A stretch of DNA of 64,000 nt from Mitsuaria sp. PDC51 (GTDB lineage: Bacteria; Pseudomonadota; Gammaproteobacteria; Burkholderiales; Burkholderiaceae_C). The stretch covers positions 1,364,001-1,428,000 of the forward strand of contig NZ_FOZE01000002.1 of the NCBI RefSeq assembly GCF_900113225.1, written 5' to 3'. A model generated the notes under the pieces. That model worked only from the letters and a program-made list of their open reading frames with translations, did no database searches and was not told where the DNA came from. Position 1 is the stretch's first letter, and each line of letters begins with the position of its first letter. Below, one piece after another: positions 35,164 through 44,071 of this stretch. The translations under genes were made by a program, and so were the position numbers.

Positions 35164-35400
35164 ACAAAAAAGGACGCCCGACCAGCGGAGCTGACCGGGC
35201 GTTGCAAGTCCTAGAAAGGACGTCGTTGGGATCGGTGCCGTCCATCGGGGCCGAAGGCCGCGCCGTTGGAAGGCGTGAGGTGGACTCTAGGGCGAACCCT
35301 GAGGACGCGGCATCCCCTCAAGGTGGGATACCTGGGGAAATTGGTCAGCAGGTGTAAGGAGCACTCCGCATTACGGAAAACCGCAGCGGGTCTCACGCCG
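35164..35400 (-). ncRNA. Possible small non-coding RNA ending at the minus-strand terminator
   Basis: The gap 35134-35546 lies between divergent genes, yet a strong terminator points into it on the minus strand. Upstream of that terminator the RNA would fold into several hairpins, for example GTCCT/AGGAC with a 4-nt loop (35210-35223), GGCC/GGCC and the CCCC/GGGG plus AGGT/ACCT hairpin near 35312-35337. The 5' end near 35400 is arbitrary. No known RNA family could be assigned. A 6S RNA was considered because a UPF0149 gene is next door, but diagnostic 6S features were not seen. No convincing promoter was found. Confidence 0.35.
35165..35203 (-). terminator. Intrinsic terminator on the minus strand
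   Basis: Arms ACGCCCG (35174-35180) and CGGGCGT (35196-35202), with an inner CAGC/GCTG pair, form the stem. On the minus strand the stem is followed by CC and then six T. No minus-strand gene lies just upstream of it (higher coordinates) for more than 1 kb, so it must end an otherwise unannotated transcript. Confidence 0.7.
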
Positions 35401-35546
35401 CGACCCATGACTTCCGTTCGCCGGCGCACACAAGGCATCCCGGCCGCCGTGCCCAGGCGCGGATCCTGCCGCTGCTGTCGTGGACAACGCGGTTGCGCCG
35501 CGGGTCGCTTCAAGCGGCGTACACGCGCGCCGGATAATCCCGCCCC

Positions 35547-36368
35547 ATGACCGCGCCCAAGCCTCCCAAGAAGTCCGCGCCCCGGCCGCCTGCAAGCAAG
35601 ACCTCGGGCTCGCCCGCGAGGGCCGGCACGCCGTCGCACGGGCCGCGTCCGCAGCCTCACCGCCCTGCGATCGACGCGCCCAGCGCGCCGCCGGAGCCCT
35701 GGAGCGACGACGACCTCGACGAGCTGCAGTCGCTGCTCGACGAAGTCCCGGCGCCGCTGGAGCCGCTCGATGCCTCGATGCTCGACGGCTTCCTGGTCGC
35801 GCTGATCCTGCAGCCCAAGCCGGTGCCGCTGTCCGACTGGTGGCGCTGGGTGCTCGATGCCGAGGAGGGTCGGCCCGCCCCGGCGCGCTACGACGCCCAG
35901 CCGCTGCTGCAGCTGGTCCAGCGCCGCGAGCATCAGCTCAAGCAGGCCATCGCCGATCGGCAGTGGTTCGACCCCTGGGTCTTCGAGCTGGACGAGGACG
36001 CGTCCCCGTCGGAGACCGTGCTGCCCTGGGTCGCCGGTTTCGCGCTGGCCGCCGACCTGTTCCCGGCGCTGATGAACCTGGACGAGTCCGAGCTCAACGA
36101 GCCGCTCGCCCAGCTCTACATGCATCTGGATCCCGAGGACCTCGAGGACGCGGATGCGCTGCTCGAGGAGATCGAGAGCCTGGAGCCGCCCGAGGAACTG
36201 GACGAGGCGGTCGAGAGCCTGGTGCGGGCCAGCCTGCTGCTGGCGGACATCTCGCGGCCGCGCCCCGCGCCGAAACCGCAGCGGTCGGGTGGCCCCGGCG
36301 GACCGAGGGGTTCGGGCGGCCCCGCCGGTCCGCGCCGCGGCGGACCGCCGCCCCGCCGGCCCCGGTGA
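35547..36368 (+). CDS. UPF0149 (YecA/YgfB-like) family protein with Gly/Pro/Arg-rich tail
   Basis: This 273-aa protein has a UPF0149 domain at about residues 50-225: [50 protein letters not shown] and LEDADALLEEIESLEPPEEL. Its function is unknown. The last 35 or so residues are low-complexity (GGPGGPRGSGGPAGPRRGG) and positively charged, and could bind nucleic acid; the first 50 are also P- and A-rich. It lacks the C-terminal SEC-C zinc motif found in its paralogue at 48843-49676. It converges with the S9 peptidase gene 3 nt away. Confidence 0.85.
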   Translation: MTAPKPPKKSAPRPPASKTSGSPARAGTPSHGPRPQPHRPAIDAPSAPPEPWSDDDLDELQSLLDEVPAPLEPLDASMLDGFLVALILQPKPVPLSDWWRWVLDAEEGRPAPARYDAQPLLQLVQRREHQLKQAIADRQWFDPWVFELDEDASPSETVLPWVAGFALAADLFPALMNLDESELNEPLAQLYMHLDPEDLEDADALLEEIESLEPPEELDEAVESLVRASLLLADISRPRPAPKPQRSGGPGGPRGSGGPAGPRRGGPPPRRPR

Positions 36369-36371
36369 GGC

Positions 36372-38933
36372 TCAGCGCGCGGCGGGCGCCTTGGGCTCGG
36401 CGTCCGCGGCTTCCGCAGTGGTCGGCGTCGCGATCGGCGCGCCGGGCCCCACCTGCCGCTTCATCCACTCGCTCATCTCCCACAGCGTGTGCCCCACCGA
36501 CTCGCGCGCCGAGTAGCCGTGCGATTCGAAGGGCAGCGTGACGTAGCGCACCGAGCCGCCGGTGCCCGCGAGCGCCTGGTACAGCCGCGCGCTCTGCATC
36601 GGGAAGGTGCCGGGGTTGTTGTCCAGCTCGCCGTGGATCAGCAGCAGCGGCTCCTTGAGCCGGTCGGCGTAGTTGAACGGCGAGAGCTTCTGGTAGACCT
36701 CCTGCGCCTCCCAGTAGGTCCGGCGCTCGCTCTGGAAACCGAAGGGCGTGAGGCTGCGGTTGTAGGCGCCGCTGCGCGCGATGCCCGCCTTGAACAGCCG
36801 CGTGTGGGCCAGCAGGTTGGCCGTCATGAAGGCGCCGTAGCTGTGGCCGCCCACCACCATGTGGTCGCGATCGCTGACGCCAAGGTCCACCGCCTTGTCG
36901 ATGATGGCCTGCGCGTTGGCGGTGATCTGCGCGATGAAGCTGTCGTTCACCGTCTTGGGATCGCCCACCACCGGCATCGTCGCGTCCATCAGCACGACGT
37001 AGCCGTCCAGCAGCAGCATCAGCGGGCTGGTGCCCGGGAAGACGTTGAAGCGGTTGCTGGAGCCGCTGACCTGGCCCGCGGTCGAGGCGTCGGTGTACTC
37101 CAGCGGATAGGCCCAGACGACGGTCGGCCGGCGCTCGCCGGGCTGGTAGCCGGGCGGCTTGTACAGCCAGAACGACAGCGCCACGCCGTCCTCGCGCTTG
37201 AAGCGCACGAACTCGCGCTGGATCTCGCGCAGCTGCGGCGCCGGGTCCTTGACGTCCGTCAGCGGCGTCAGCTCGGCCAGTGACGGACCGCCGCGCAGCA
37301 CCACGTTGCCTGGCTCGCTGACGCTCTCGCGCACCGTCAGCACGCGGCGGCCCTCGCCATCGAACACCGCCAGCGGACGCTCATGGTGCGCGGCGTCGCC
37401 GCCGTTGACCGGCGCGCCGGACTGGAACACCCGCGACTTCTTGTTGTCGGCGAGCCCCAGGCGATCGATGAAGGGCTTGTCGCCCTCGGGGCTGGCGCCG
37501 GTGCCGAAGTACCAGAGCGCGCCCTCGTCGACCCGCACGACCGCGCGGCCGGTGGGCAACATCCGCTGCAGCGGCGTACCGGGATCGCGATAGCGGTCGC
37601 GCACCGAGCGCTCGATCAGCCGCTGCGCGGCCGCGCCGCCGTCCATCGTGACCAGCTCGGTCGAGGTGCGCATCTTCGCCAGGTCGAAGTCCTGCACCAG
37701 CGCCTGCCGGCCGCCCTCGAGGAAATCGAGCCGGCTCAGCCGCTGCGCGACGCGGTGCACCTCGCGCGCCTCGCCGGTGTAGGGCGGGTCCAGCCGCATC
37801 AGGCGGTCGCGGTGCGGCGCGGGCACGCGGGTGTCGCCGCCATCGAGCGCCTCGACCCAGTAGACGGCGCCGTCCGCGCCCGGCGAGGCGAAGAAGTGAC
37901 GCGGTCCGGTGATGACGCCCTCGACCGGCACGCCTTCCTTCAGCCGCGTGCGGCCGATGGGCACGACCTTGCCGTCGACGCCGCGCACCTCGGCCTGGGC
38001 CGCGAAGTCGTCCCAGCCGACCTGGTAGCTGAACGGCTCCAGCAGCCGCATCGTCAGCAGCTGGCCCGGCGTACCGAGCGCCTCGATATGGCTGAACAGG
38101 CCGGGCTCTCCGATCGGCCGCACCGCGCCGGTGTTCAGGTCGACGCGCGCCAGCTGCGAGCTCGCGTGATGCGCGAAGACGGCCGCCTCCTGCGCGTTGC
38201 CCAGCAGGTCCTGCTGCGTGCGCTCCGGCGAGTTGCGGCCGATGGATTCCTGGATCGACGGCCCCGACGGCGCGTTGAACACCGGCGCCGGCCCGCGCTT
38301 GGCGGGCACCGTCAGCGTGACCAGCTCATGGTCGTTGAGCCACACGACGTCGTTCTCCAGCATCGTGTGCAGCTTGAGCCGGGGCACCGCCTTGAGCTTG
38401 CCGGTCGCGACCTCGCCCACCCACAGCTCGACCGCGGTGTCGGTGCGGCGGTTCAGCAGGAAGCGCTTGCCGTCGGGCGAGAAGCGCAACTGATGGAAGG
38501 CGCCGCCGGCCGGCAGCGCGACGGGGCGCTCGGTCCCCTCGGCACCGCCTTGCAGCGGGCGTAGCGACAGCGACTCGATCGCGGTGATCAGCTGCGGGCT
38601 GTCGGTCGCCGGGTCGTAGCGCAGGCCGGCGTGGCGCAGCACCGGCCGGGCCAACTCGGCAACGGTGCGCAGCTTGCGCGGCACCACGATGGCCAGCGTG
38701 CGCTGGTCGGGTGAGACCAGGTAGCTCGGCAGCGCCTTGGCATCGAGCACCGCGCGGATCGCCGGCGACGGCTGCTGGTAGATCTGCGCGAGCGTCGCAG
38801 CCGAGGTCAGCGCCGAGGTGGCGGCCGGCTCGTCCGCCGACGCGGCGCGGGCGGCGCTCGCGGCAAGCCCGCCCAACGCGGCGGCCAGGGACAGGGTGAG
38901 CGGGATCAGCGACGGGACGCGCGCTTGGGACAT
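36372..38933 (-). CDS. Secreted S9-family (prolyl oligopeptidase-type) peptidase
   Basis: This 853-aa exported enzyme has a signal peptide (SLIPLTLSLAAALGGLAAS, ending ASAARAA), a long N-terminal beta-propeller of about 600 residues that gates substrate access, and a C-terminal alpha/beta hydrolase. Catalytic residues are Ser698 (GGHSYGAFMTANLL), Asp771 (LLIHGELDNNPGT) and His805 (LPFESHGYSARES). It probably cleaves peptides in the periplasm; members close to this type are annotated as glutamyl or prolyl peptidases. The start at 38933 has a good signal sequence; the open frame upstream would add 11 residues. Confidence 0.93.
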   Translation of the reverse strand: MSQARVPSLIPLTLSLAAALGGLAASAARAASADEPAATSALTSAATLAQIYQQPSPAIRAVLDAKALPSYLVSPDQRTLAIVVPRKLRTVAELARPVLRHAGLRYDPATDSPQLITAIESLSLRPLQGGAEGTERPVALPAGGAFHQLRFSPDGKRFLLNRRTDTAVELWVGEVATGKLKAVPRLKLHTMLENDVVWLNDHELVTLTVPAKRGPAPVFNAPSGPSIQESIGRNSPERTQQDLLGNAQEAAVFAHHASSQLARVDLNTGAVRPIGEPGLFSHIEALGTPGQLLTMRLLEPFSYQVGWDDFAAQAEVRGVDGKVVPIGRTRLKEGVPVEGVITGPRHFFASPGADGAVYWVEALDGGDTRVPAPHRDRLMRLDPPYTGEAREVHRVAQRLSRLDFLEGGRQALVQDFDLAKMRTSTELVTMDGGAAAQRLIERSVRDRYRDPGTPLQRMLPTGRAVVRVDEGALWYFGTGASPEGDKPFIDRLGLADNKKSRVFQSGAPVNGGDAAHHERPLAVFDGEGRRVLTVRESVSEPGNVVLRGGPSLAELTPLTDVKDPAPQLREIQREFVRFKREDGVALSFWLYKPPGYQPGERRPTVVWAYPLEYTDASTAGQVSGSSNRFNVFPGTSPLMLLLDGYVVLMDATMPVVGDPKTVNDSFIAQITANAQAIIDKAVDLGVSDRDHMVVGGHSYGAFMTANLLAHTRLFKAGIARSGAYNRSLTPFGFQSERRTYWEAQEVYQKLSPFNYADRLKEPLLLIHGELDNNPGTFPMQSARLYQALAGTGGSVRYVTLPFESHGYSARESVGHTLWEMSEWMKRQVGPGAPIATPTTAEAADAEPKAPAAR

Positions 38934-39047
38934 GGATGGACACCGTGAAGCGAAGGAAGGCGGCAATCTAGCAGCGCCCTCCGCCGCTGTCGGGGCGTGT
39001 CGCTCGGGGTGATCCCGAGGTTTCAGGCCCGCTCGCTCAGGTCCGGA

Positions 39048-40367
39048 TCACGCAGCGAACAGACGCGCGGCGTGCAGTCCGAGCCCGGTGGCGACGGAGG
39101 CGAAGCGGTCGCCGCGCACGGGCCGCGCCGCGGGGAAATCGGCGGCGATGCGGTCGGCCAGCACCGTCAGGCCGGTCGAGCCGCCGGTGAAGTACAGCGC
39201 GTCGACGTCCGAAGGCTGGAGCCCCGCCCGCTCGACGGTCTCGCGGCCCGCCTGCGCGATGCGCTCGATGTCGTCGCGCAGCGCGCCCATCGCGGCCGTC
39301 TCGGACAAGGCGACCGACAGGCCCGATTCGATCAACCCCAGGTCGATCGTGCAGTCGCCACCGGCCGCGACCTCGATCTTGGCCTCCTCGGCCCGATGGG
39401 CGAGCTCATGGCCCAGGCGCTCCTCCAGCACCGTCATCAGGCGCTGGTGATGGCGCGGGTCGCCGTAGAAGCCCTTCATGTTGCGCAGCTCGATCACCCG
39501 CTGCGGGCTGTAGCAGGTGTTGATCAGGTGCCAGGTCGCCAGGTCGAAGTAGACGCCGCTGGGCACCTCGCGCGGCGTCTGGCCCGGCTTGGCGGGACCG
39601 AGGGCGCGATAGCCGAATTCGCGCAGGATGCCGGTCAGCTCGATGTGGCGGTCGAAGTCGGTGCCGGCGATGTGGACGCCGTGGTTGGCGAGGATGTCGT
39701 CGCGGCGGTCCAGTCGCCGGATGCGCTCCGGCCCGACGCGCACCAGCGAGAAGTCGGAGGTGCCGCCGCCAATGTCGGCCACCAGCACCAGCTGCTCGCG
39801 GTCGGCCTGCTGCTCGAAGTCGAAGGCCGCGGCGATCGGCTCGAACTGGAAGTGCACGTCCTCGAAGCCCACCGCCCGCGCCGCCGCGGCCAGCGAGGCC
39901 TGCGCGGCCGCATCGCGCTCGGGCTCGCCGTCGACGAAGTAGACCGGGCGGCCCAGCACCACGCGGCGCGGCTCGTGCCCGCCCCGCGCCGCCTGCCGGC
40001 GCAGGCGCTTGAGGTAGCCGGCGAGCATGTCGGCGTACTTCACGCCCCGCCCGCCGCCGACGTCGGTGACCTGGTCGATCAGGCTGGAGCCGAGGATGCT
40101 CTTCATCGAGCGCATCAAGCGCCCGTCGACGCCTTCCTCGTACGCGGCCATCGCCGCGCGGCCGAAGGCGCGCGGCGGGCCGTCGGCATCGTGGCGGCCC
40201 TCGGCGTAATAGAAGACCGCGGTCGGCATCGTGACCTTGTCGTCCTCCAGCGGCACCAGGCGCATCGCGCCGGGGCGCGCGGCGTCCGGCACGGCGACGG
40301 CCGAGTTGGAGGTGCCGAAGTCGATGGCGCAGAAGTCGCGCGGCAGGTCGGTGGACGGGGAGGACAT
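39048..40367 (-). CDS. Hsp70-like (YegD-type) actin-fold ATPase
   Basis: This 439-aa protein carries the Hsp70 nucleotide-binding fold but is far shorter than DnaK (about 638) and lacks its substrate-binding beta domain. The three ATP motifs are phosphate-1 CAIDFGTSNSAVAV, phosphate-2 LVLVADIGGGTSDFSLV and adenosine LYFTGGSTGLTVLADRI. The YegD-like group is present in many proteobacteria and its client is unknown. The gene stands alone between dadA and the S9 peptidase, and no DnaJ-like partner is near. Confidence 0.9.
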   Translation of the reverse strand: MSSPSTDLPRDFCAIDFGTSNSAVAVPDAARPGAMRLVPLEDDKVTMPTAVFYYAEGRHDADGPPRAFGRAAMAAYEEGVDGRLMRSMKSILGSSLIDQVTDVGGGRGVKYADMLAGYLKRLRRQAARGGHEPRRVVLGRPVYFVDGEPERDAAAQASLAAAARAVGFEDVHFQFEPIAAAFDFEQQADREQLVLVADIGGGTSDFSLVRVGPERIRRLDRRDDILANHGVHIAGTDFDRHIELTGILREFGYRALGPAKPGQTPREVPSGVYFDLATWHLINTCYSPQRVIELRNMKGFYGDPRHHQRLMTVLEERLGHELAHRAEEAKIEVAAGGDCTIDLGLIESGLSVALSETAAMGALRDDIERIAQAGRETVERAGLQPSDVDALYFTGGSTGLTVLADRIAADFPAARPVRGDRFASVATGLGLHAARLFAA

Positions 40368-40388
40368 GGCGCGGCGGTCGGAAATGCG

Positions 40389-40421
40389 AAAAGGGCGCGG
40401 ATTCTAGCCGCGCCCTTTTTT
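40389..40421. terminator. Strong bidirectional intrinsic terminator downstream of dadA
   Basis: Perfect 12-bp arms (AAAAGGGCGCGG at 40389-40400 and CCGCGCCCTTTT at 40408-40419) with a 7-nt loop. Runs of T follow the stem on both strands. It lies 60 nt past the dadA stop codon, so its main job is to end the dadA transcript before the Hsp70-like gene. Confidence 0.88.
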
Positions 40422-40480
40422 CGGCGTCCCGGCGTGCCGATGACGCCGGCAGGGGCTCCGCCGGTCGGGCGGGCCGGCGC

Positions 40481-41794
40481 TCAGGCGGCCTGGAGGCTGC
40501 GCACCGCGCGCGCCGGCAACGCGTCGCCGTAGAAACCGAAGTCCAGGTCCGGACGCTTGCCGCTCATCAGCTCGGCCAGCGCGCGGCCGGAGCCCGCGCC
40601 GTGCGTCCATCCCAGCGTGCCGTGGCCGGCGTTGATCCACAGGTTCGAGGCCTTCTGGCTGCGCCCGATGTAGGGCACGTTGGTCGGCGTGCTCGGTCGC
40701 AGGCCGGTCCAGTAGTTGGGCTCGGACAGGTCGGCGACGCCGGGGAACAGCTCCTCGTAGCGGCGCACCAGCGACTCGCAGCGCACCTTGGACGTCGGGC
40801 TGTCGAGGCTGGTGTCCAGGCCCACCAGCTCGGCGGTGCCGGCGATGCGGACGAAGTCGCCCAGCCGCGAGATCGCGATCTTGCGCGCGTCGTCCAGCAG
40901 GCTGACGCTGCTGGCCTGCTCCGGCCGCTTCAGCCGCAGCGTGGCCGAGTAGCCCTTGGCCGGATAGATGTTGAGGTGCTCGCCCAGCGACTTGGTCAGG
41001 CCGGGCGCGTAGGAGGCCAGCGCCACGACGTAGGCATCGCCCTTGAGCCATTGCGTCTGGCCGGTCTCGCGGGACTGGACCTGCACGCCGGCGACTTCGT
41101 CGCCCTGCGGCTGCAGCGTCACGATGTCGTGGTTCCACAGGAACTGCGCGCCGCGACGTTCGGCCAGCTTGGCCAGCGCCTGGGTGAAGACGCGCGCGTC
41201 GCCGGATTCATCGCTGGGCGTGTAGGTGCCGCCGAAGACCGCGTGCTGGGCCGAGCGCAGCGCCGGCTCGATCGCCAGGACCTCGTCGCGGCTCAGCACC
41301 CGGCGGTCGACGCCGTGACGGCGCATGATCTCGGCGCCCTGCGCGCCGGCCTCGAAGTCGGCCTCGCTGCCGAAGAAGTGCAGGATGCCCTTCTGCAGGC
41401 GGTTGTACTGGATGCCGGTCTCGGCGACGAGCGCCTGCAGCGACTCGTGGCTGTAGCGGCCCAGGCGCACCAGCTGCTCGACGTTGCGCTCGAAGGCGGC
41501 CGTCGTGCACTGGCCCAGGAAGGACAGGCCCCAGCGCCACTGCGCCGGATCCAGCCGCGGGCGGAACAGCAGCGGGGCGTCGTCCTTCAGCAGCCACTTG
41601 GCGACCTTGAACGGCGCGCCGGCATTGGCCCAGGGCTCGCAGAAGCAGACCGAGATCTGCGCGCCGTTGGCGAAGCTGGTTTCCAGCGCTGCATCCGGTT
41701 GGCGGTCGACGACGACGACATCGTGACCCTGGTCCAGCAGGTACCAGGCGGTGTGGATGCCGATGATGCCGGCGCCGAGGACGATGACCTTCAT
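40481..41794 (-). CDS. dadA: D-amino-acid dehydrogenase DadA
   Basis: This 437-aa FAD-dependent membrane-associated enzyme oxidises D-amino acids, chiefly D-alanine, to the keto acid. The N-terminal dinucleotide motif VLGAGIIGIHTAWYLLDQG, the DadA signature FANGAQISVCFCEPWANA and the late INAGHGTLGWTHGAGSGRAL are all clear, and length matches the family. No dadX racemase or Lrp gene is adjacent. It has a terminator 60 nt after its stop and stands just before the divergent lysE/argP-like pair. Confidence 0.94.
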   Translation of the reverse strand: MKVIVLGAGIIGIHTAWYLLDQGHDVVVVDRQPDAALETSFANGAQISVCFCEPWANAGAPFKVAKWLLKDDAPLLFRPRLDPAQWRWGLSFLGQCTTAAFERNVEQLVRLGRYSHESLQALVAETGIQYNRLQKGILHFFGSEADFEAGAQGAEIMRRHGVDRRVLSRDEVLAIEPALRSAQHAVFGGTYTPSDESGDARVFTQALAKLAERRGAQFLWNHDIVTLQPQGDEVAGVQVQSRETGQTQWLKGDAYVVALASYAPGLTKSLGEHLNIYPAKGYSATLRLKRPEQASSVSLLDDARKIAISRLGDFVRIAGTAELVGLDTSLDSPTSKVRCESLVRRYEELFPGVADLSEPNYWTGLRPSTPTNVPYIGRSQKASNLWINAGHGTLGWTHGAGSGRALAELMSGKRPDLDFGFYGDALPARAVRSLQAA

Positions 41795-41848
41795 GGGAGA
41801 GCTCCAGGTGAACTTGTGGTTCCGCTTCGATGCAGCGTGGGGCGGGCT

Positions 41849-42469
41849 TCAGGCCAGCGGGCGCAGGATCAGCTGCAGTCCCAGGATGGCCATCACGAGG
41901 GCGATCAAGGCATCGATGCTGCGCCAGACCGCCGGGCGGCGCAACGGCACCGCCACCGCCGCCGCGCCGAAGCCCAGCAGCGAGAACCACATCCACGACG
42001 CCACCGAGGCGCCGGCCGCGAAGGGCAGCTGCATGCCGGCCGGCTGCTGCGCGCCGACGGTGCCCAGCAGCACCACGGTGTCCAGGTAGACGTGGGGATT
42101 CAGGTAGGTCATCGCCAGCGTGCTGCCCAGCACCGCCGTGAGCGAGCCACTGCCCGCCTGCGCCTGCAGGCCGGCCTGGGGCGACATCGCCCGCAGCGCG
42201 GCCTTGAGGCCGTAAGCCAGCAGGAAGGCCGCGCCGCCCCAGCGGAAGACCTCCATCAGCAGCGGGCTCGCGGCGATCAGCCGGCCCAGCCCGAATACGC
42301 CCAGCCAGATCAGCAGCATGTCCGACAGCGCGCACACCAGGACCACCGGCGCCACGTGCTGTCGCATCAGGCCCTGGCGCAGCACCAGCGCGTTCTGCGC
42401 GCCGATGGCGACGATCAGGCCGGCTCCGGTGAGCCAGCCTTGCAACAGGGCTGCGCTGGGGGACGACAT
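41849..42469 (-). CDS. argO: LysE/ArgO-family amino-acid exporter
   Basis: This 206-aa inner-membrane exporter removes excess arginine, lysine or analogues. The family start is GWLTGAGLIVAIGAQNALVL followed by RQGLMRQHVAPVVLVCALSD; later AMTYLNPHVYLDTVVLLG carries the conserved NPH. It has about six helices. The ATG at 42469 follows a non-coding open stretch. It is divergent from an ArgP-like LysR gene, the classical arrangement for this exporter and its activator. Arginine versus lysine cannot be settled from sequence. Confidence 0.9.
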   Translation of the reverse strand: MSSPSAALLQGWLTGAGLIVAIGAQNALVLRQGLMRQHVAPVVLVCALSDMLLIWLGVFGLGRLIAASPLLMEVFRWGGAAFLLAYGLKAALRAMSPQAGLQAQAGSGSLTAVLGSTLAMTYLNPHVYLDTVVLLGTVGAQQPAGMQLPFAAGASVASWMWFSLLGFGAAAVAVPLRRPAVWRSIDALIALVMAILGLQLILRPLA

Positions 42470-42556
42470 CGGGGGTGTTTGGGCGGGCGGGTGGAGCAGC
42501 GGATTGTGGTGAGCCGCCGTCATTCCATGAAGCGGGATTAATATCTCAGCGCATAC

Positions 42557-42571
42557 ATTAGGACCGCTAAT
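42557..42571. promoter_or_regulatory. LysR box (T-N11-A) between argO and argP genes
   Basis: ATTAG, GACCG, CTAAT is a perfect 15-bp palindrome with T-N11-A spacing, the form bound by LysR regulators. It lies 20 nt upstream of the argP-like ATG, in an AT-rich part of the intergenic gap. Binding here would control both genes. Confidence 0.55.
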
Positions 42572-42590
42572 AGAGCTCTTGGAGGCCTCG

Positions 42591-43553
42591 ATGAAGGATC
42601 TGGACGCCGCGGGGCTGGACTGCCTGGCCGCGCTGGCCGACGAGCGCAGCTTCGAGCGCGCCGCGGAGACGCTGGCGATCACGCAGAGCGCCGTCTCGCA
42701 GCGCCTGCGCAATCTCGAAGCGCAGGTGGGCCAGTTGCTGGTCGTGCGATCCCGGCCGCTGCGGCTGACCGAGCCCGGCAAGCGCCTGCTGCGCTATGCC
42801 CGCCAACTGGCGGCGCTGCGCTCGGACGTGGTGCGGGAACTGGGCGTGCAGTCGGCCCAGGCGGAACGCTTGCCGATCGCGGTGAACGCCGACAGCCTGG
42901 CGACCTGGGTGCTGCCGGCGCTCGATCCGCTGGTGCAGCGCGGCCTGCGGGAGGGCTTCGGGCTGGAGCTGGTCGTCGACGACCAGGACTTCACCCACGA
43001 CTGGCTGCGGCAGGGCGAGGTGCTGGGCTGCGTCACCACCGTGCCGCAGGCGCTGCGCGGCTGCATCGCGCAGCCGCTGGGCGTGATGCGCTACATCGCC
43101 ATCGCCAGCCCCGATTTCATCGCGCGGATGCTGCCCCATGGGCTGGGCGAGGCTAACTTCGCGCAGGTGCCCTTCCTGGTCTTCAACCGCAAGGACGACG
43201 CGCAGCGGCAGTGGGTCCGCCAGGCGATGGGCCTGCGCTCGGCGCGGCTGAACGCGCGCTATGTGCCGTCCAGCGAGGGCTACGTGAACGCGGTGCGGAT
43301 GGGCTGGGGGGTGGGCGTGGCGCCGGAGCTGCAGGTGCGGCCGCTGCTCGCGAGCGGCGAGCTGGTGGCGCTGCGGCCGGAGGTGCAGGTGGCCGTGGCC
43401 CTGTACTGGCACCAGTGGAAGCTGGGCGGCGAGACGGCCGTCGGGGGAGAGCCCCGGCGCGCGGCCCCTGAAGGAGGGACACCGCCGGCCTTGCTGGATC
43501 AGATTGGCGAGGCCTTGGCGCGGGGCGCGCGGGAAGCGTTGATGCCGGCCTGA
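42591..43553 (+). CDS. argP: LysR-family regulator of the ArgP type
   Basis: This 320-aa regulator is divergent from an ArgO/LysE-type exporter. The winged helix is GLDCLAALADERSFERAAET, then ITQSAVSQRLRNLEAQVGQL, and the linker PLRLTEPGKRLLRYARQLAA is ArgP-like. The effector domain has the usual PIAVNADSLATWVLPALDPL. ArgP-like proteins sense arginine or lysine and switch on the exporter. I start it at 42591, where GGAGG is nine bases upstream. The C-terminal tail (GGETAVGGEPRRAAPEGGTP) is longer than in Escherichia coli ArgP. Confidence 0.9.
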   Translation: MKDLDAAGLDCLAALADERSFERAAETLAITQSAVSQRLRNLEAQVGQLLVVRSRPLRLTEPGKRLLRYARQLAALRSDVVRELGVQSAQAERLPIAVNADSLATWVLPALDPLVQRGLREGFGLELVVDDQDFTHDWLRQGEVLGCVTTVPQALRGCIAQPLGVMRYIAIASPDFIARMLPHGLGEANFAQVPFLVFNRKDDAQRQWVRQAMGLRSARLNARYVPSSEGYVNAVRMGWGVGVAPELQVRPLLASGELVALRPEVQVAVALYWHQWKLGGETAVGGEPRRAAPEGGTPPALLDQIGEALARGAREALMPA

Positions 43554-43584
43554 GGTCGGCGGGTCGATGCGTTGACGCAGCGCG

Positions 43585-43797
43585 TCAGCGCTTGACCGCG
43601 GCCAGCTGGATCTTGGTCTGGGGCTGGAGCTGGGCGGCCGGGACGGCCGAGGCCGGCGCGGCGCCTTGCTGGGCCAGGTGCAGGCGGAAACCGCCACGCT
43701 CGTGCTTGTCCTGGACGGAGCTCGCCAGCCACGCCGAGGTCAGCACGACGCTGCTGACGATGGCCCAGGTCATCGACTTGTGGATCAGCGGGGACAT
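43585..43797 (-). CDS. Small single-helix membrane protein, function unknown
   Basis: This 70-aa candidate has a short N-terminus and one hydrophobic segment (MTWAIVSSVVLTSAWLASS at residues 9-27). A polar, basic, Gln/Ala-rich tail follows, outside or inside the membrane. The frame reads well as protein on the minus strand and starts at 43797, but no ribosome site is visible and it converges with the argP-like gene 31 nt away. A homology search could decide whether it is real. Confidence 0.5.
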   Translation of the reverse strand: MSPLIHKSMTWAIVSSVVLTSAWLASSVQDKHERGGFRLHLAQQGAAPASAVPAAQLQPQTKIQLAAVKR

Positions 43798-43844
43798 GAG
43801 GGGGGCCAGGCGGCGGAGGTATTAGGGAAGGCCCGGAGCATAGT

Positions 43845-43925
43845 CACCCCCGATTGAGGGGGGGATCACACCTAAGTGGGGTGCGTGGTTATTCCGCCTC
43901 AGCTGTGGCGGGGTCACCCCAATCT
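43845..43925. other. GC-rich segment with three adjacent hairpins
   Basis: Three stems lie in a row: CCCCC/GGGGG (43847-43862), CACC/GGTG (43869-43883) and CCGCC/GGCGG (43894-43911). The motif TCACCCC occurs at both ends. The segment sits between the small membrane protein gene and the 72-aa gene at 44072, which it could precede as a leader. Role unknown. Confidence 0.4.
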
Positions 43926-44071
43926 GTGTGTATTTGTGAACACGATTCCGGAGCACCCGCGATCTGGGGATTCTCCCGAAGACGAAGGCGCGCAAACTGG
44001 GGCTCACCGCGCGGCGCTCCGCATCGGCACCGGGCGGCGGAACCACCCCGTGCTTTTCGACGAGGTCCATC

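Noticed and set aside
35134-35546. 6S RNA (ssrS) assignment for the candidate small RNA
   Set aside because: A UPF0149 gene lies next to it as in gamma-proteobacteria, but I could not find the long closing stem with a central single-stranded bulge expected of 6S RNA. Left as an unassigned candidate.
35211-36125. 304-aa minus-strand reading frame
   Set aside because: Antisense of the UPF0149 gene with composition typical of shadow frames. It also runs across the predicted RNA and terminator.
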